Part shown: positions 19,181 through 29,321 of the stretch, piece after piece
Position numbering within the stretch: the stretch's first letter is position 1
How the letters are laid out: each line of letters opens with the position of its first letter
From: Farysia itapuensis
Lineage: Eukaryota; Basidiomycota; Ustilaginomycetes; Ustilaginales; Ustilaginaceae
Length of the DNA: 64,000 nucleotides
Direction of reading: 5' to 3'
Assembly: GCA_023212645.1 (NCBI GenBank)
Contig: JALBYC010000007.1
Coordinates: 372,001-436,000 of the forward strand
Translations under genes and position numbers: made by a program
Notes under the pieces: generated by a model
Database searches by the model: none
What the model saw: only the letters and a program-made list of their open reading frames with translations
What the model was told of the DNA's origin: nothing

Positions 19181-19941
19181 CGGAAGAGTTGAGTCGAAGA
19201 CGTTGTTTGGCTTTTGGAGCGCACCTTTGATTGGCGGATGGTTTAGCAAGCCGAGGGGGTCAAGCCCCTGGTGCTGCACGCAAAAGAAGACGACGTTCTG
19301 TTTTTGCTTACTACACCGCTGCGCAGGTCGATATTGCAAGGATGGGGGTTGAAGATGGATGGGAGGAATGGATGGACGGACGTTGATAAGAGTGGCTGGA
19401 GGGATCAAGTGCTCAGCCTGTCATGAGGATCAGGCAGGAAAAGTGTGGGGTCGTGCATTGCACCACACAGCGGGCCGGCAGGAACAGCGGCACACAGCAC
19501 GAGCCCTGTGTGGATTTCCAGTTCTACTGCACCTGACCAGTGTCTGTACAGTGGCGAGTCTAATTAAGTGGCACTGGCCACGCGCCCATTCAATTGCTGT
19601 GATTCACGATTTGCAATTTTACACTCAAGGCTAGCTCCGTGGACATGTCCCTGGCTAATCAGACCTTGTTTGAGTGATAGAGATGTAGCTTGATGAAGAA
19701 GTGCCTGCATGCTGTGCAAAACAGGCTTCGCACATCGGTCCAAGCCGACAAAGCTTGTGTGGGACACTCGAGGTGTGTGGTTCAATGGCCCACCCGAAGA
19801 TCGATGGCCGATGGGTGAATAAGCATGTCTGATCTGACATTTGTGCCCCTGTGCGCGCATTTTGCAATTTGCGCGTGCGTGCGCGTGTGCTACACACACG
19901 CATACCTGTCATATCAGACATTCCGACCACCGTTGCCCGTC
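19181..19941. other. Divergent intergenic region (Ser-rich gene / ArfGAP gene)
   Basis: 761 bp between divergent starts. It holds the upstream open frame of the Ser-rich gene (to 19408, no ATG) and, near 19880-19905, a perfect 7-bp inverted repeat (GCGTGTG / CACACGC, 5-base loop) in the ArfGAP leader. No tRNA or additional gene is recognised. Confidence 0.5.
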
Positions 19942-21171
19942 ATGAACAGCAAGGCTGCACAGGACCGCCAGCAGCGTATACTGCAGGAGCTCGTCCGACA
20001 GCCAGGCAACAATGTGTGCGCCGATTGCAAGAGTCGCGCCCCTCAATGGGCCCTGTGGAATCTGGGCATCTTTGTCTGCGTCCAGTGTGCTGGCATTCAT
20101 CGCAAGATGGGCGTGCACGTTTCCAAAGTAAAGTCCCTGACTCTCGACAACTGGACCAAAGAACAGGTCGACAAGATGAAGGAGATGGGCAATCTCAAGA
20201 GCAACAAGCTGCACAACCCAGACGAGATGCGCAATCGACCGCCCACCAACATGGAGGACAGCGAACGAGATAGCGAGCTGGAAAAGTACATTCGACAGAA
20301 GTACGAGACACGACGCTTCATGGCAGGCAGAGCACCACCAGTGCCAACCAAAGACGCCACCTTTCTTCGAGATCCTTCGCCCCCTAGACGTACCGACGAT
20401 TCTCTTCGCAGCGGGAACAGCATAGCGCGGTCACGGACAGCTCCTATCCCCACCACCTGGAGCGAGGCCCAGGCCAGAACGAAAAGCAAGGCTCCACCAT
20501 TGCCAGTTGCGCCTGCAAGACAGACAAGCGTATTGCCAAGCTCTGTCGTGCCACAGAGATCCTCGAGTGCTCAGATCAGCACTGCGTCCAACAAGAGTGC
20601 TAGAAATGTCTTTGATGACCTCGTATCGTTGGACATCCCTTCGCAGTCCACAACAACGCAGCCTCCATTGCAAATGAACCCGTGGGCTTCCTTGCAAGCA
20701 CAGCAACCGCCCGTGTACAGTGCACCGGCTATACAGAATCCTACAGGCGGCTTCTTGGCAGGCAGCAGTCCAACGCCTCTGTCCAATTATGCCGCACCGA
20801 TGCAGACCAACATGTTTTCGGCTCCGATGCAGCAGCAGACTGGACTTCTGAGTCCGCCGACTGGATACCCTTCCTACGCGCAGCAACAGGGTGTCAATCT
20901 GGGCACAATGGCTTTCTCTGCCTCCCCAGGCGGTTCGATGAACAATCCGTTTCTCACAATGGCTCAATCCCCATCACATTCCATGTATCAACAGCAATCA
21001 GGTCAACTATCGCCGTCGCCCAACACTGCCACATATGCACCTCAGTATCAGGCACAGATGCAGGCCGGCTTCAATAATTTCGCATCTCCCTTTGCTCAGG
21101 GACACATGTATCAGCCACAGCAAGTCTACCCTCAACAGAGTAACGCGCAGCCCCACAACCCCTTTTGGTAG
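19942..21171 (+). CDS. AGE2: ArfGAP-domain protein, AGE2/SMAP-type
   Basis: 409 residues. The N-terminal ArfGAP domain (about residues 10-130) activates GTP hydrolysis on Arf proteins in Golgi and endosomal traffic. The zinc finger is C-x2-C-x16-C-x2-C (Cys26, Cys29, Cys46, Cys49) with the catalytic arginine finger Arg54 in AGIHRKMGVHVSKVKSLTLD. The SMAP/Age2 style is seen in NKLHNPDEMRNRPP and LEKYIRQKYETRRFM. The remainder is Pro/Gln/Ser-rich, with many short Gln and Asn tracts and an NPF-containing stretch (MNNPFLTM) that could bind EH domains. The start at 19942 is the ATG directly before the domain; an upstream in-frame ATG at 19825 would add a Cys-rich non-conserved extension. Confidence 0.92.
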   Translation: MNSKAAQDRQQRILQELVRQPGNNVCADCKSRAPQWALWNLGIFVCVQCAGIHRKMGVHVSKVKSLTLDNWTKEQVDKMKEMGNLKSNKLHNPDEMRNRPPTNMEDSERDSELEKYIRQKYETRRFMAGRAPPVPTKDATFLRDPSPPRRTDDSLRSGNSIARSRTAPIPTTWSEAQARTKSKAPPLPVAPARQTSVLPSSVVPQRSSSAQISTASNKSARNVFDDLVSLDIPSQSTTTQPPLQMNPWASLQAQQPPVYSAPAIQNPTGGFLAGSSPTPLSNYAAPMQTNMFSAPMQQQTGLLSPPTGYPSYAQQQGVNLGTMAFSASPGGSMNNPFLTMAQSPSHSMYQQQSGQLSPSPNTATYAPQYQAQMQAGFNNFASPFAQGHMYQPQQVYPQQSNAQPHNPFW

Positions 21172-21995
21172 CCCGCCCTGCGCATGCATATGCTCACAAG
21201 CGGTCACTTAATTTCGAATTCGTGCTGCATAGACAGCATGAAAAAGCCGCACAAGTCGTCTTGTGTCATTTGAGCGCCAGAAACAATTTGATACGCTGTG
21301 AGGGATTTTCCCGAAGTGAGCTCGACAGCTGCGCGCGGCGGGGCGGAGTTGCAGCGTAGAACAACCCAAAAAGACAGATTTAATCCCGCCGCCGATTTTG
21401 CCGAAGTCAGTCGGGGTTTCGCGAAGCGATTACGGCATCAAAAGACGCCGCTATTGGTCGCTGCCCACTTGGTCAGTCATCTGTCGCCCGAGCGCCCAAG
21501 TTGAAATTCGGCTTGGCAACGAATCCTGCACTGACCGCTAGAGAATCACCATGCAGGGTTGAGCTGCCGTCTAGTGCTGCTGCATCCGATCCGAAATCGA
21601 ATCTGCACCCATTTCTCCGCCGAATTACCCGCAACCGTGGGAAGTAGGAAAGAGGCCCAGGGTGCATGTGCGCTTAGCCTAGGCGAGCCCCCGCGCTCGT
21701 CACTGCCCCCCCTTCTTCACTTCACCTTGGGGAAAAAGGTTTGCAGCCATGCAACGCGAGAACACATTTCATGCCGCCAGCCGAGAGCCAAGAGACCAAT
21801 GAGCAACGAGCACGCACCACATCTGTCCTACACGGTCCACACGAGTGAGCCCTCGGGCACCCCGCCCCCAAAGCTCGCTTGTTCACCCCATCCCCCGCAG
21901 GGGTGGGGCACCGCATAAAGAGTGTATATATCTAACATCCCCTGTCTGGATGCAAACTTTTCTCCGTGTGATATCCAGATCCATCTCTCTTCGCC
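21172..21995. other. Intergenic region: promoter of the MFS sugar transporter
   Basis: 824 bp between two plus-strand genes. Near the end it has G/C-rich tracts, including CCCCGC at 21893-21898 and GTGGGG at 21903-21908, both fitting the CreA/Mig1-type site SYGGRG on one or the other strand, and a TATATAT box at about 21925-21931. No gene, RNA or repeat is recognised in the upstream part. Confidence 0.5.
21925..21931 (+). promoter_or_regulatory. TATA-like box of the MFS transporter gene
   Basis: TATATAT about 65-70 bp upstream of the ATG at 21996, directly downstream of a cluster of GC-box-like sites. Position and sequence fit a core promoter. Confidence 0.5.
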
Positions 21996-23885
21996 ATGGC
22001 TGATCTTGACGTCAAACGTTCGCCTTCTGACGAGAAGCACTCTGATCAACTCAACACCGAGGATGCTAGCTCTCTGAGCGAAGTTGGCGTTCCCGTCGCC
22101 ATTCAGGAAAATGCCAAAGTCCAAAACCCGCTGACTGGCGTGCCCAAGGAAAGACTGTTGCACGACGTCGAAGAGTTTGCCGCCGAAAAGGGACTTACCG
22201 AGCACCTGGACATGCTCAAGAAGGGCGCCTTGCTCGCCCAATCCCCTGCCGATTACCGCAGCATCTCGGAACTGAACCAGGAAGAGCGAGACACTATTAC
22301 TCACGAATACACCCACAAGTGGTCTCATCCCTTTGTACTCTACCTCACCATCTTTTCCTGCTCCATCGGCGCAGCTACGCAAGGATGGGATCAAACCGGT
22401 TCCAACGGCGCCAACTTGTCCTTCCCGGATGAATTTGGTATTCCCGAATCAGGCCCTAACGCTGGTCGCAACCAATGGATTGTCGGTGTCGTGAACGCTG
22501 CCCCCTACATTGCTTCCGCTTTCTGCGGCTGCTGGCTCTCTGACCCGCTCAACAACTTTTTCGGGCGACGTGGATGCATTTTTATCACGGCCCTCATCTT
22601 GATTGCTACTCCCATTGCCTCTGCTTTCACTCACTCTTGGCAGACTCTCTTTGTCGTCCGTTTGATCCTCGGTATCGGAATGGGCGCCAAGGGTTCGACT
22701 GTCCCCGTGTTTGCTGCTGAAAATGCACCTCCCCAGATCCGTGGCGCTTTGGTCATGGGCTGGCAACTCTGGACCGCCTTTGGTATCTTCCTCGGCTTTG
22801 CCGCCAACGTAATTGTCGCCGACACTGGCAAAATCTCGTGGCGACTGCAATTGGGCTCTGCCTTTATCCCTGCCGTACCCCTGGCCTGTCTGATCTTCTT
22901 CTGCCCCGAATCGCCCCGATGGCTGATGAAGAAGAACCGATACCCACAGGCTCTGCGATCTCTCTTCCGTCTTCGACACCACAAGCTTCAGGCCTGCCGA
23001 GATCTCTACTACATCCACGTCCTGCTCATGGAAGAGCAGAAGATTGTTCGGGGACGCAACTACTTCCAGCGCTTCACGGAGCTGTTTACCATCCCACGTG
23101 TTCGACGTGCAACTGTTGCCGCTTCGGTCGTCATGCTGGCACAGCAGATGTGTGGTATCAACATTATTGCCTTTTACTCGTCCACCATTTTCAAGGACGG
23201 AGGATTCACTGACCGACAGGCGCTGTACGCCTCGCTCGGCTTTGGTGCGATCAACTTTGTCTTTGCCTTCCCGGCACTGATCACGATTGACACTTTCGGT
23301 CGCCGAAGCCTGCTGCTCTTTACTTTCCCCCAAATGGCGTGGACTCTGTTGGCAGCTGGTCTCTGCTTCATCATTCCAGGTGACACCAACAAGGCTCGAA
23401 TTGGACTCGTGGCTCTCTTCATCTACATCTTTGCCGCCTTCTACTCGCCAGGTGAAGGACCGGTACCGTTTACCTACTCTGCCGAAGTGTTCCCCTTGGC
23501 TCAGCGAGAGCAGGGTATGGCCTGGGCTGTGACCATGTGTCTCGGATGGGCCGCTGTTCTCAGCATTACTTTCCCTCGAATGCGCTTCGTCATGGGCAAC
23601 ACGGGTGCTTTCTGCTTCTACGCCGGTCTCAACATGATTGCCTTTGTGCTCATCTTCCTCTTTGTCCCCGAGACGGCCAGATACACTCTCGAGGAGCTGG
23701 ACGCCGTGTTTAGCATTCCTCACAAGAAGTTTATTGCTCACCAGACGCAGAAGACGCTTCCATACTGGTTCAAGACGCAGGTGCTGCGCCGCAAGGGTGT
23801 CCCTCGACCTGCTCCCCTCATCGAGCTCGACAAGAACCTCGTCGGCGCCGGTGAGAAGCGCGTCGACCACGACGACAAAGCATAA
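21996..23885 (+). CDS. MFS sugar/polyol transporter
   Basis: 629-residue sugar-porter-family (2.A.1.1) permease with twelve predicted membrane segments after a 105-residue hydrophilic N-terminus. Hallmarks are FFGRRGCIF after helix 2, RLILGIGMGAKGSTVPVF in helix 4, PPQIRGALV, the PESPRWLMKK loop end before the central loop, QQMCGINIIAFYSSTIF in helix 7, DTFGRRSLL after helix 8 and PETARYTLEELDAVF at the C-terminal end. The membrane-embedded Gln/Asn in QQMCGIN are typical of hexose or polyol binding. The exact substrate (hexose, inositol or polyol) cannot be decided. Upstream GC-box-like elements suggest carbon control. A 508-residue antisense frame in this gene is a shadow. Confidence 0.93.
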   Translation: MADLDVKRSPSDEKHSDQLNTEDASSLSEVGVPVAIQENAKVQNPLTGVPKERLLHDVEEFAAEKGLTEHLDMLKKGALLAQSPADYRSISELNQEERDTITHEYTHKWSHPFVLYLTIFSCSIGAATQGWDQTGSNGANLSFPDEFGIPESGPNAGRNQWIVGVVNAAPYIASAFCGCWLSDPLNNFFGRRGCIFITALILIATPIASAFTHSWQTLFVVRLILGIGMGAKGSTVPVFAAENAPPQIRGALVMGWQLWTAFGIFLGFAANVIVADTGKISWRLQLGSAFIPAVPLACLIFFCPESPRWLMKKNRYPQALRSLFRLRHHKLQACRDLYYIHVLLMEEQKIVRGRNYFQRFTELFTIPRVRRATVAASVVMLAQQMCGINIIAFYSSTIFKDGGFTDRQALYASLGFGAINFVFAFPALITIDTFGRRSLLLFTFPQMAWTLLAAGLCFIIPGDTNKARIGLVALFIYIFAAFYSPGEGPVPFTYSAEVFPLAQREQGMAWAVTMCLGWAAVLSITFPRMRFVMGNTGAFCFYAGLNMIAFVLIFLFVPETARYTLEELDAVFSIPHKKFIAHQTQKTLPYWFKTQVLRRKGVPRPAPLIELDKNLVGAGEKRVDHDDKA

Positions 23886-24026
23886 TTGCGCTTGTTCCTG
23901 TCTCTCTCTCTGTATCGTAGCTTTTCCCCGGTTCTGATCTGATACCAATGTCGACATGATTTTGATCCATTGCAAGTGTGTGAGACCGCCTGAGCTAGAG
24001 ATTGTGAATGTCAGAGCTGGCCCAAA

Positions 24027-24590
24027 TTAACACTGTGAGACTTTGACTTGGCCACCGTGCTCGAGGATAGCGCAGGTCTGGCTCCACTCGGCGAACCAAG
24101 ACCAGCCCTTCCTGTACGCCGCACTGGACGGTTGTGCTGTTCTATACTTCAGCGCTTTGAGCGAGCTGCGGAAGGGTAGTTCCAAACAATGCAAATGCAG
24201 ATGATCCACGCTGCGAAAGGGGGGGATGTGAAAGCCAAACCGTCGTTCTGGCACCATTGCTGAGCTGCCTCTTTCACTGTCGAGCACATCCATGGCTTTC
24301 GAGCCAAAAGCATGCATCTGACGTACTAGATTGACATCTTTCGCGGCAAGACTCTGTACGTTGGCAATGTGTGTGCGTGGGATGACCAGCAGATGCACAG
24401 CTGCAGCCGGTGATCGGTCTAAAAAGCAAATGTAGTCGTCATTCTGCAAGACGATCTTGAAGTGTTCGGGGGTCACATTGCAGAAGGTGCACCGAGCAGG
24501 GTTGACAGAGTCGACGGGCCTCGTGCCGGGTGGTCCAGGATGGGATGTCTTGTCTGAGCCAAAGCAGCTGCGGAAGAGGCTGAGGACCAT
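24027..24590 (-). CDS. HIT-family nucleotide hydrolase, HINT3-like
   Basis: 187-residue histidine-triad protein. Residues about 33-150 form the HIT domain: CTFCNVTPEHFKIVLQNDDY followed by ICFLDRSPAAAVHLLVIPRT, and the catalytic triad HLHLHCLELPFRS with His130, His132 and His134. HIT proteins hydrolyse nucleoside phosphoramidates or related adenylated substrates. The CxxC at the start and the -LELPFRS ending resemble the HINT3/aprataxin-type branch rather than Hint1. The C-terminal helix (YRKGWSWFAEWSQTCAILEH) is typical of that group. The start at 24590 is an ATG. It is divergent from COQ3 over 378 bp. Confidence 0.9.
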   Translation of the reverse strand: MVLSLFRSCFGSDKTSHPGPPGTRPVDSVNPARCTFCNVTPEHFKIVLQNDDYICFLDRSPAAAVHLLVIPRTHIANVQSLAAKDVNLVRQMHAFGSKAMDVLDSERGSSAMVPERRFGFHIPPFRSVDHLHLHCLELPFRSSLKALKYRTAQPSSAAYRKGWSWFAEWSQTCAILEHGGQVKVSQC

Positions 24591-24968
24591 GTCAATCCGA
24601 CTCGTCCGAGAGCAAGGAATCAGTTAATCAGACTTGAAAATGCGGCGCTATTTGACCGCAGTTTGGGTGCTGTCAAATCTTTGCTTTCCACCGTCATCAG
24701 CACAAAGTAAGTACATCCCCACCTCCTTTCTTCCCCCCCTCTCTAATGATGATTGGATTCTGCCTGGCACCAGTCGTAAACGCAATGCCGACAATACCGA
24801 TAGCAGTGGAGGACTTTATACGCATCGTCCTCCCTACATCTGATTTCTTCCCCAACGCTCTAGCCCCCGTGACGAGCCACCATGCTGACCAACTCTGCGC
24901 AAAATTGATTTGTAGGCTGTCGATCACCTCTGTACCTTATCTGCACTATAATATCACATCTTACCATC
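24591..24968. other. Divergent promoter region (HIT gene / COQ3)
   Basis: 378 bp between divergent starts, pyrimidine-rich near 24720-24740. A short plus-strand frame beginning at 24640 resembles a signal peptide followed by GTAAGT, but no acceptor leads to a recognisable protein, so no gene is called. Confidence 0.45.
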
Positions 24969-26097
24969 ATGGCTTCTACGGCAAGCCTCGCTCAACGTCT
25001 GGCAAGAATACGAGCAATCTCGCATTGCTCCGTCTGCGAGTGAGTCTTGTTTGGACCCCCATCTCCGTCCGGTCCTGAGCTGCCTGTTTTAACTGAGACC
25101 TTTTTCTCCTTCTAGAACACGCTTGAAAAGATTACCGACTGCAAGGTCGTTTGCCTCTTCGTCCAAGGTTCGGCTCGATTCAGGGGCATCGCCACAAACA
25201 GGCCATTCTTCCGTCCACGCTTCCGAGATTGAGCACTTTAGTCGGCTCTCCTCCCAGTGGTGGAACGAGCATGGCGAATTTGGTCTGCTGCACGCCATGA
25301 ACCCGTCTCGCATCCAGTTCATGCGCGAAAAGCTCAACGAGGTCTGGGGCTACGACAATGCCCTGCACCAAATTCAGGCACGCAACAACGCCGCGTTCAC
25401 GCCCAATTCGATTGCATCGACCAACTTTGGCAAGACGAGATTTTTGGAAGGACTCGACGTGGCTGATATTGGATGTGGCGGCGGGCTTTTGTCCGAGAGT
25501 CTGGCCCGGCTTGGCGCCAGGACGACGGGGGTGGATGCGAGTCAGAGCAACATTGGTATTGCGACAACCCACGCCGCTCGCGATCCCGTTCTCGCCCAAC
25601 CACATGCGCTTGGTGGCAGCTCGCTCAACTACCTGCATACAACGGCCGAAGAGCTGGTCGCGCAGGGCAGAACATTCGACGTGGTGTGCGCAATGGAAGT
25701 CATCGAACACGTCAATGGTCCCGCTGACTTTCTCCGCAGCCTCGACAAGTTGGTCAAGCCTGGCGGACACATCTTCCTGTCGACCATTGCACGCACCAAC
25801 CTCTCCTGGTTCCTCACCATTTTCATGGCCGAGTCCGTCCTCCGCCTCGTCACTCCGGGCACGCATACCCACAGCCAATACATCAACCCGGATGAAATGG
25901 TCGACTTCTTCCAGAACCAACTTCACTGGTACGGTCCCGGCACCAAGCTTCCCCAACGACTGCACTACGAAGTCAGAGGAACAGCCTACCTGCCCTGGAC
26001 AGGCACTTGGAAGCTAGCACCCCCCTCCACTAACCTCCCCGGCACCCAGCTTTGCAACTACTTCTTCTGGGCGCGCAAACCTGACACTCCTCACTAA
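24969..26097 (+). CDS. COQ3: Ubiquinone biosynthesis O-methyltransferase COQ3 (two exons)
   Basis: 350-residue SAM-dependent O-methyltransferase that carries out both O-methylation steps of coenzyme Q synthesis in mitochondria. Exon 1 is 24969-25039 and exon 2 is 25116-26097, joined across a 76-nt GT-AG intron inside the targeting region. The N-terminus (MASTASLAQRLARIRAISH ... KRLPTARSFASSS) is Arg/Ser-rich without acids, a typical mitochondrial presequence. The core has HFSRLSSQWWNEHGEFGLLH, MNPSRIQFMREKL, SAM motif I VADIGCGGGLLSESLARLGA, then TFDVVCAMEVIEHV, and LVKPGGHIFLSTIARTNLSW. All are diagnostic for the UbiG/Coq3 family. Without the intron the frame has only a TTG near the start, so the spliced ATG is strongly preferred. 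Confidence 0.95.
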
Positions 26098-26171
26098 ATC
26101 AAAATCGCACAACCGTGAACGCCTTTCCCTTTTTCCTGTGAAAGCTACATTGCGCTCGTTTTGCGGTGTGG

Positions 26172-28976
26172 TTACAGTTTGAATTTGTTGCCACTGGCAG
26201 CCTTGGGTGTGCCGGACGAGGCACCTTTCTTGCTTGCCTTGTTCTTCTTGCCGGTACCTGCACCTGTTGCATTCGCCTCCTTGCCAATGACCGAGACGCC
26301 GCGGTTGCCAACTAGCTTTTTGAGTGCGTCTTGCTTCTCTTCCGTGGCATTGACCTTTTTGGCCCGCACGAGACCGGACTGTTCCAGGGCTTTGCGTGTG
26401 TCCTGGATCTTTTCGTTGCGGTGCTTCTTTTCTTTGCGCAGGGTGTTGTGTAGACGCTGCTTGTCTTGGGGTGTCATTTCGGATTTGGTGCCTTCGATTG
26501 AGCTGGCGTGTTTGGTGCGTTCGTACACTTCTTCCGGAGCCAGCATTGTGGAGGAGGACGATGTTGTGGGCAAAGAAGACTCGATTGAAGCAGCAGGCAC
26601 GTTTGAAAGCGTCTGGATCGTCGCTTTGGGCGCCTTGGGTGTAAAGTGCGCATTGGACAAGGCGTCGAGCTTATTAAAGATGTCGTCATACAGTTCGCTA
26701 AGTGCCTGATGTTCTTTGGCAAGTTTGGCATCTGCTTCCCCCACAGGCGCTCCTCCCGTGTCAGCTTGACCATTGGCGCCCCTTGCAGCCTGGTACTCTT
26801 CCTCGTACAGTTCCGCTAGACTTTTGGCGCTCTTACTGTCCGATAATTCCAACAGGCGTGACGGCATGAACGGCAGTGCTTCCATCTCTCTACGTCGAAC
26901 GACATCGTCAAACTGACCATCCAGAATTCGTCGCTTGATCAGATCCTCGATTGACTCGGTCATTTCTTCGGTGATCTGCGGCGTGACTTTGGATGCACGC
27001 TCGAAATCAAGATCCTGCTCCAGCAGACTGTCTTGAGGACGCGCGCGAGATCCTGCTTCGCCCATCAGAGTCCACTCCTTCTTGCCGACATTTTCCTGCT
27101 CCAGACGCGCAATCTCTTCTTTGAGTGCAGCAACTCGCTTTTCGTGGGATGACAGTTTGGCCTCTGCTGCTGCTTCGTCGTCGTCGTCACTGTCGGCAAA
27201 CAAGTCGCCTGCCACACGCCTCGCCGTGTCGGTGCCGTCTTGTACTTGACTGCTGCTTGAGTCTGCATCGTCGTCACCGTCGCCCTGACTTTCGTCCTCG
27301 TCTTCGTCCATGCCCTCCCCGTCCTCATCATCGCTCTGATCGCGACCGACGGAAGAGGTCTCTGATTCGACTTCGTCCATGTCCATTTCGTCATCATCGT
27401 CATCGTCAAAATCTTGCGCGGCGTCAATGTCATCTTGACTTGCGCCCAGCATTTGCAGCATTTCCGGAGTCAGGTTGTCCGACTTCTTGCGCGGCTTAAT
27501 GCGACGGAATTCGATCGTGTCGTTGAATCTAATGGCGCGCTGGCGATCTGGCGTTTCGGGTGAGCTGGCGCGAGACGAAAGCTCTTGCTCTGACTCTGAT
27601 TCGGCAGCTTCCTGCACAGGTTGGTCCTGTTTGGCGAAACGGGCCGAAGCTTTACGTCCTCCAAACTTCTTATTGAACTTTGCCGCCTTTTCTGGGGGCA
27701 AGAAGAAGTCTGCATAGTGAAGCTCGTCTGCGCCAGGAGTATCAGAGGCATCGTCTTCATCCATGCTCTCCTCTTCTAGGCCAGCATCGCTGCTGAGCGG
27801 CTTGAAGAAGTCGACTTCGTTGTTCAGATCATCGTCATCGTTGTCTTCAACTGGATCATCGTCCTCGGCAGCATCTTGCTCGTCAAGCTGTCGATTGAGC
27901 TCGTCTATTGAGAAAAAGTCGTCGTCGAGAGTGGGATGGCGCTTCGTGCGCTTCTTGGGGACGCTACTGCCCGGTTCGTCAAGGCTTTCGAGCAGGCCCT
28001 TTGGAGGGTGGGAGCGGGAAGCATCTTCTTCGTCTTCTCCTTCATCTTCCAAGGATTCATCGTCCTCTTCGGAATCGTCTTGATCGTCTGCAGCCACTTG
28101 GGACCTTAAGCGAGGCAGCATGCCACTCTCCTGCTCCTCTTTCCGCCTCAATTGCTCGGCTTCGGACTTGAGCGGCTCGTAAAAGACTTCGCTGGGATCG
28201 CCATCGCTGATATCAGACGCACCGGCATAAGCAGAACCTTCTTCGTCTGACTCTTGCTCAGCGTTCTCATCGTAGGACAGGAATTGCTCGCGCATTGCTG
28301 GGTCGATGCCGAGAGCACGCAGATCCGCATCGCTGAGTTCACTGAGCTTGGCTTGTTCTTCGGCATAATCATCCTCGTCCATCTCGTCGCTATCATCATC
28401 TTCGTCGTCGTCGTCGTCGTCGTCATCATCGTCTTGCGAAGGCTGTCTATGTGAGCGCGAGCTGTCTTCGTCATCTTCATCTTCGTCCTCCTCCTCAGCT
28501 GCCTCTTGTATGAAGTATTTCTCTAGAAAGGTAGACATTTTGGCGCCTTTGAGGTCGATCTGCTCCCACAGTTGGCGCGCATCCATGCCATCGGTAACAA
28601 GCTCATCGAGTGGGGTAGACTCAAAGAGCGGAGGTGGTGGCGCGCCAACTTCTTGACCGCGCTTCCGCTTGCCTGCTGAGCGGGTGGTGCGTCTGCTGTC
28701 CAACTCCGACTGGGGCGATATTGATGCAATAAAGGAAGAAATTGGCTGTACAGCGTCTCTCTCGGTCAATATTGAATAGTCAAAGATCTGCTTGAGGGTA
28801 TGTATGGAGAGGGACGACACCGTGGCGTCGTTCTGAGCTAGCCTTTCTGGCTCCGTAGTAATCAGGTGTGCTAGCTCAAACACCTTGCTGAGGCTCGGCA
28901 TGACCATCGGTGCAGCGGTACCATTGGGATCTGCAGCTTTTGCTGGGCTGCGCCCCTTTCGAGGTGAGGTTACCAT
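26172..28976 (-). CDS. MPP10: U3 snoRNP protein MPP10
   Basis: 934-residue homologue of Mpp10, which with Imp3 and Imp4 joins the U3 snoRNP in the small-subunit processome for 18S rRNA maturation in the nucleolus. Conserved regions: the N-terminal KQIFDYSILTERDAVQP and TPLDELVTDGMDARQLWEQI; the mid-region YADFFLPPEKAAKFNKKFGG; the C-terminal EEIARLEQENVGKKEWTLMG, ARPQDSLLEQDLDFERASKV, and TEEMTESIEDLIKRRILDGQ. Several long Asp/Glu tracts make it larger than yeast (593) or human (681) Mpp10. One is a run of nearly pure Asp codons near 28402-28434. The C-terminus is Lys-rich. The start at 28976 is an ATG. The gene is divergent from the DENN fusion gene over 345 bp. Confidence 0.95.
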   Translation of the reverse strand: MVTSPRKGRSPAKAADPNGTAAPMVMPSLSKVFELAHLITTEPERLAQNDATVSSLSIHTLKQIFDYSILTERDAVQPISSFIASISPQSELDSRRTTRSAGKRKRGQEVGAPPPPLFESTPLDELVTDGMDARQLWEQIDLKGAKMSTFLEKYFIQEAAEEEDEDEDDEDSSRSHRQPSQDDDDDDDDDDEDDDSDEMDEDDYAEEQAKLSELSDADLRALGIDPAMREQFLSYDENAEQESDEEGSAYAGASDISDGDPSEVFYEPLKSEAEQLRRKEEQESGMLPRLRSQVAADDQDDSEEDDESLEDEGEDEEDASRSHPPKGLLESLDEPGSSVPKKRTKRHPTLDDDFFSIDELNRQLDEQDAAEDDDPVEDNDDDDLNNEVDFFKPLSSDAGLEEESMDEDDASDTPGADELHYADFFLPPEKAAKFNKKFGGRKASARFAKQDQPVQEAAESESEQELSSRASSPETPDRQRAIRFNDTIEFRRIKPRKKSDNLTPEMLQMLGASQDDIDAAQDFDDDDDDEMDMDEVESETSSVGRDQSDDEDGEGMDEDEDESQGDGDDDADSSSSQVQDGTDTARRVAGDLFADSDDDDEAAAEAKLSSHEKRVAALKEEIARLEQENVGKKEWTLMGEAGSRARPQDSLLEQDLDFERASKVTPQITEEMTESIEDLIKRRILDGQFDDVVRRREMEALPFMPSRLLELSDSKSAKSLAELYEEEYQAARGANGQADTGGAPVGEADAKLAKEHQALSELYDDIFNKLDALSNAHFTPKAPKATIQTLSNVPAASIESSLPTTSSSSTMLAPEEVYERTKHASSIEGTKSEMTPQDKQRLHNTLRKEKKHRNEKIQDTRKALEQSGLVRAKKVNATEEKQDALKKLVGNRGVSVIGKEANATGAGTGKKNKASKKGASSGTPKAASGNKFKL

Positions 28977-29321
28977 ACTGTTCGAGTATGGACTGCCTGT
29001 GCCAGATGGTGTGTTGTATACATTCCAAATTTTTCAGAAAAGTGGGAATTTGACTTGACTGCACCCTATTCTTACCAAAGGCTGAGTCATCCTGGCTGTT
29101 GCTGTCCATCGGGAAATTTGGTTGGGAGCCCAGGCGAGATCTGTGATTGTGATTGCGTTTGGGCGTGCATAGACATGCATCATCGGGACGCCTTACCGAT
29201 TCCCTTTTTTTTCTTTCCCGCTCTCTGAGGTCAGTCGTCACCCTCTGCTGTCAGCCGTGCATCCACCTATCTCGACCGTCATCGTCGTTAGCATCAGTCG
29301 CTCTAAGCGCAGTCGGCGCTG
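28977..29321. other. Divergent promoter region (MPP10 / DENN-EFM7 gene)
   Basis: 345 bp between the two ATGs, with a T-rich tract at about 29204-29217. Small open frames have no recognisable product. Confidence 0.45.

Noticed and set aside
22449..23975. 508-codon open frame on the minus strand opposite the MFS transporter
   Set aside because: It is the shadow of a codon-biased gene: composition is charged and repetitive, with no domain, while the plus strand has all sugar-porter motifs.
24634..24968. Possible small secreted-protein gene (signal-peptide-like start followed by GTAAGT)
   Set aside because: None of the nearby AG acceptors gives a recognisable or properly terminated protein, and the frame would run into COQ3.
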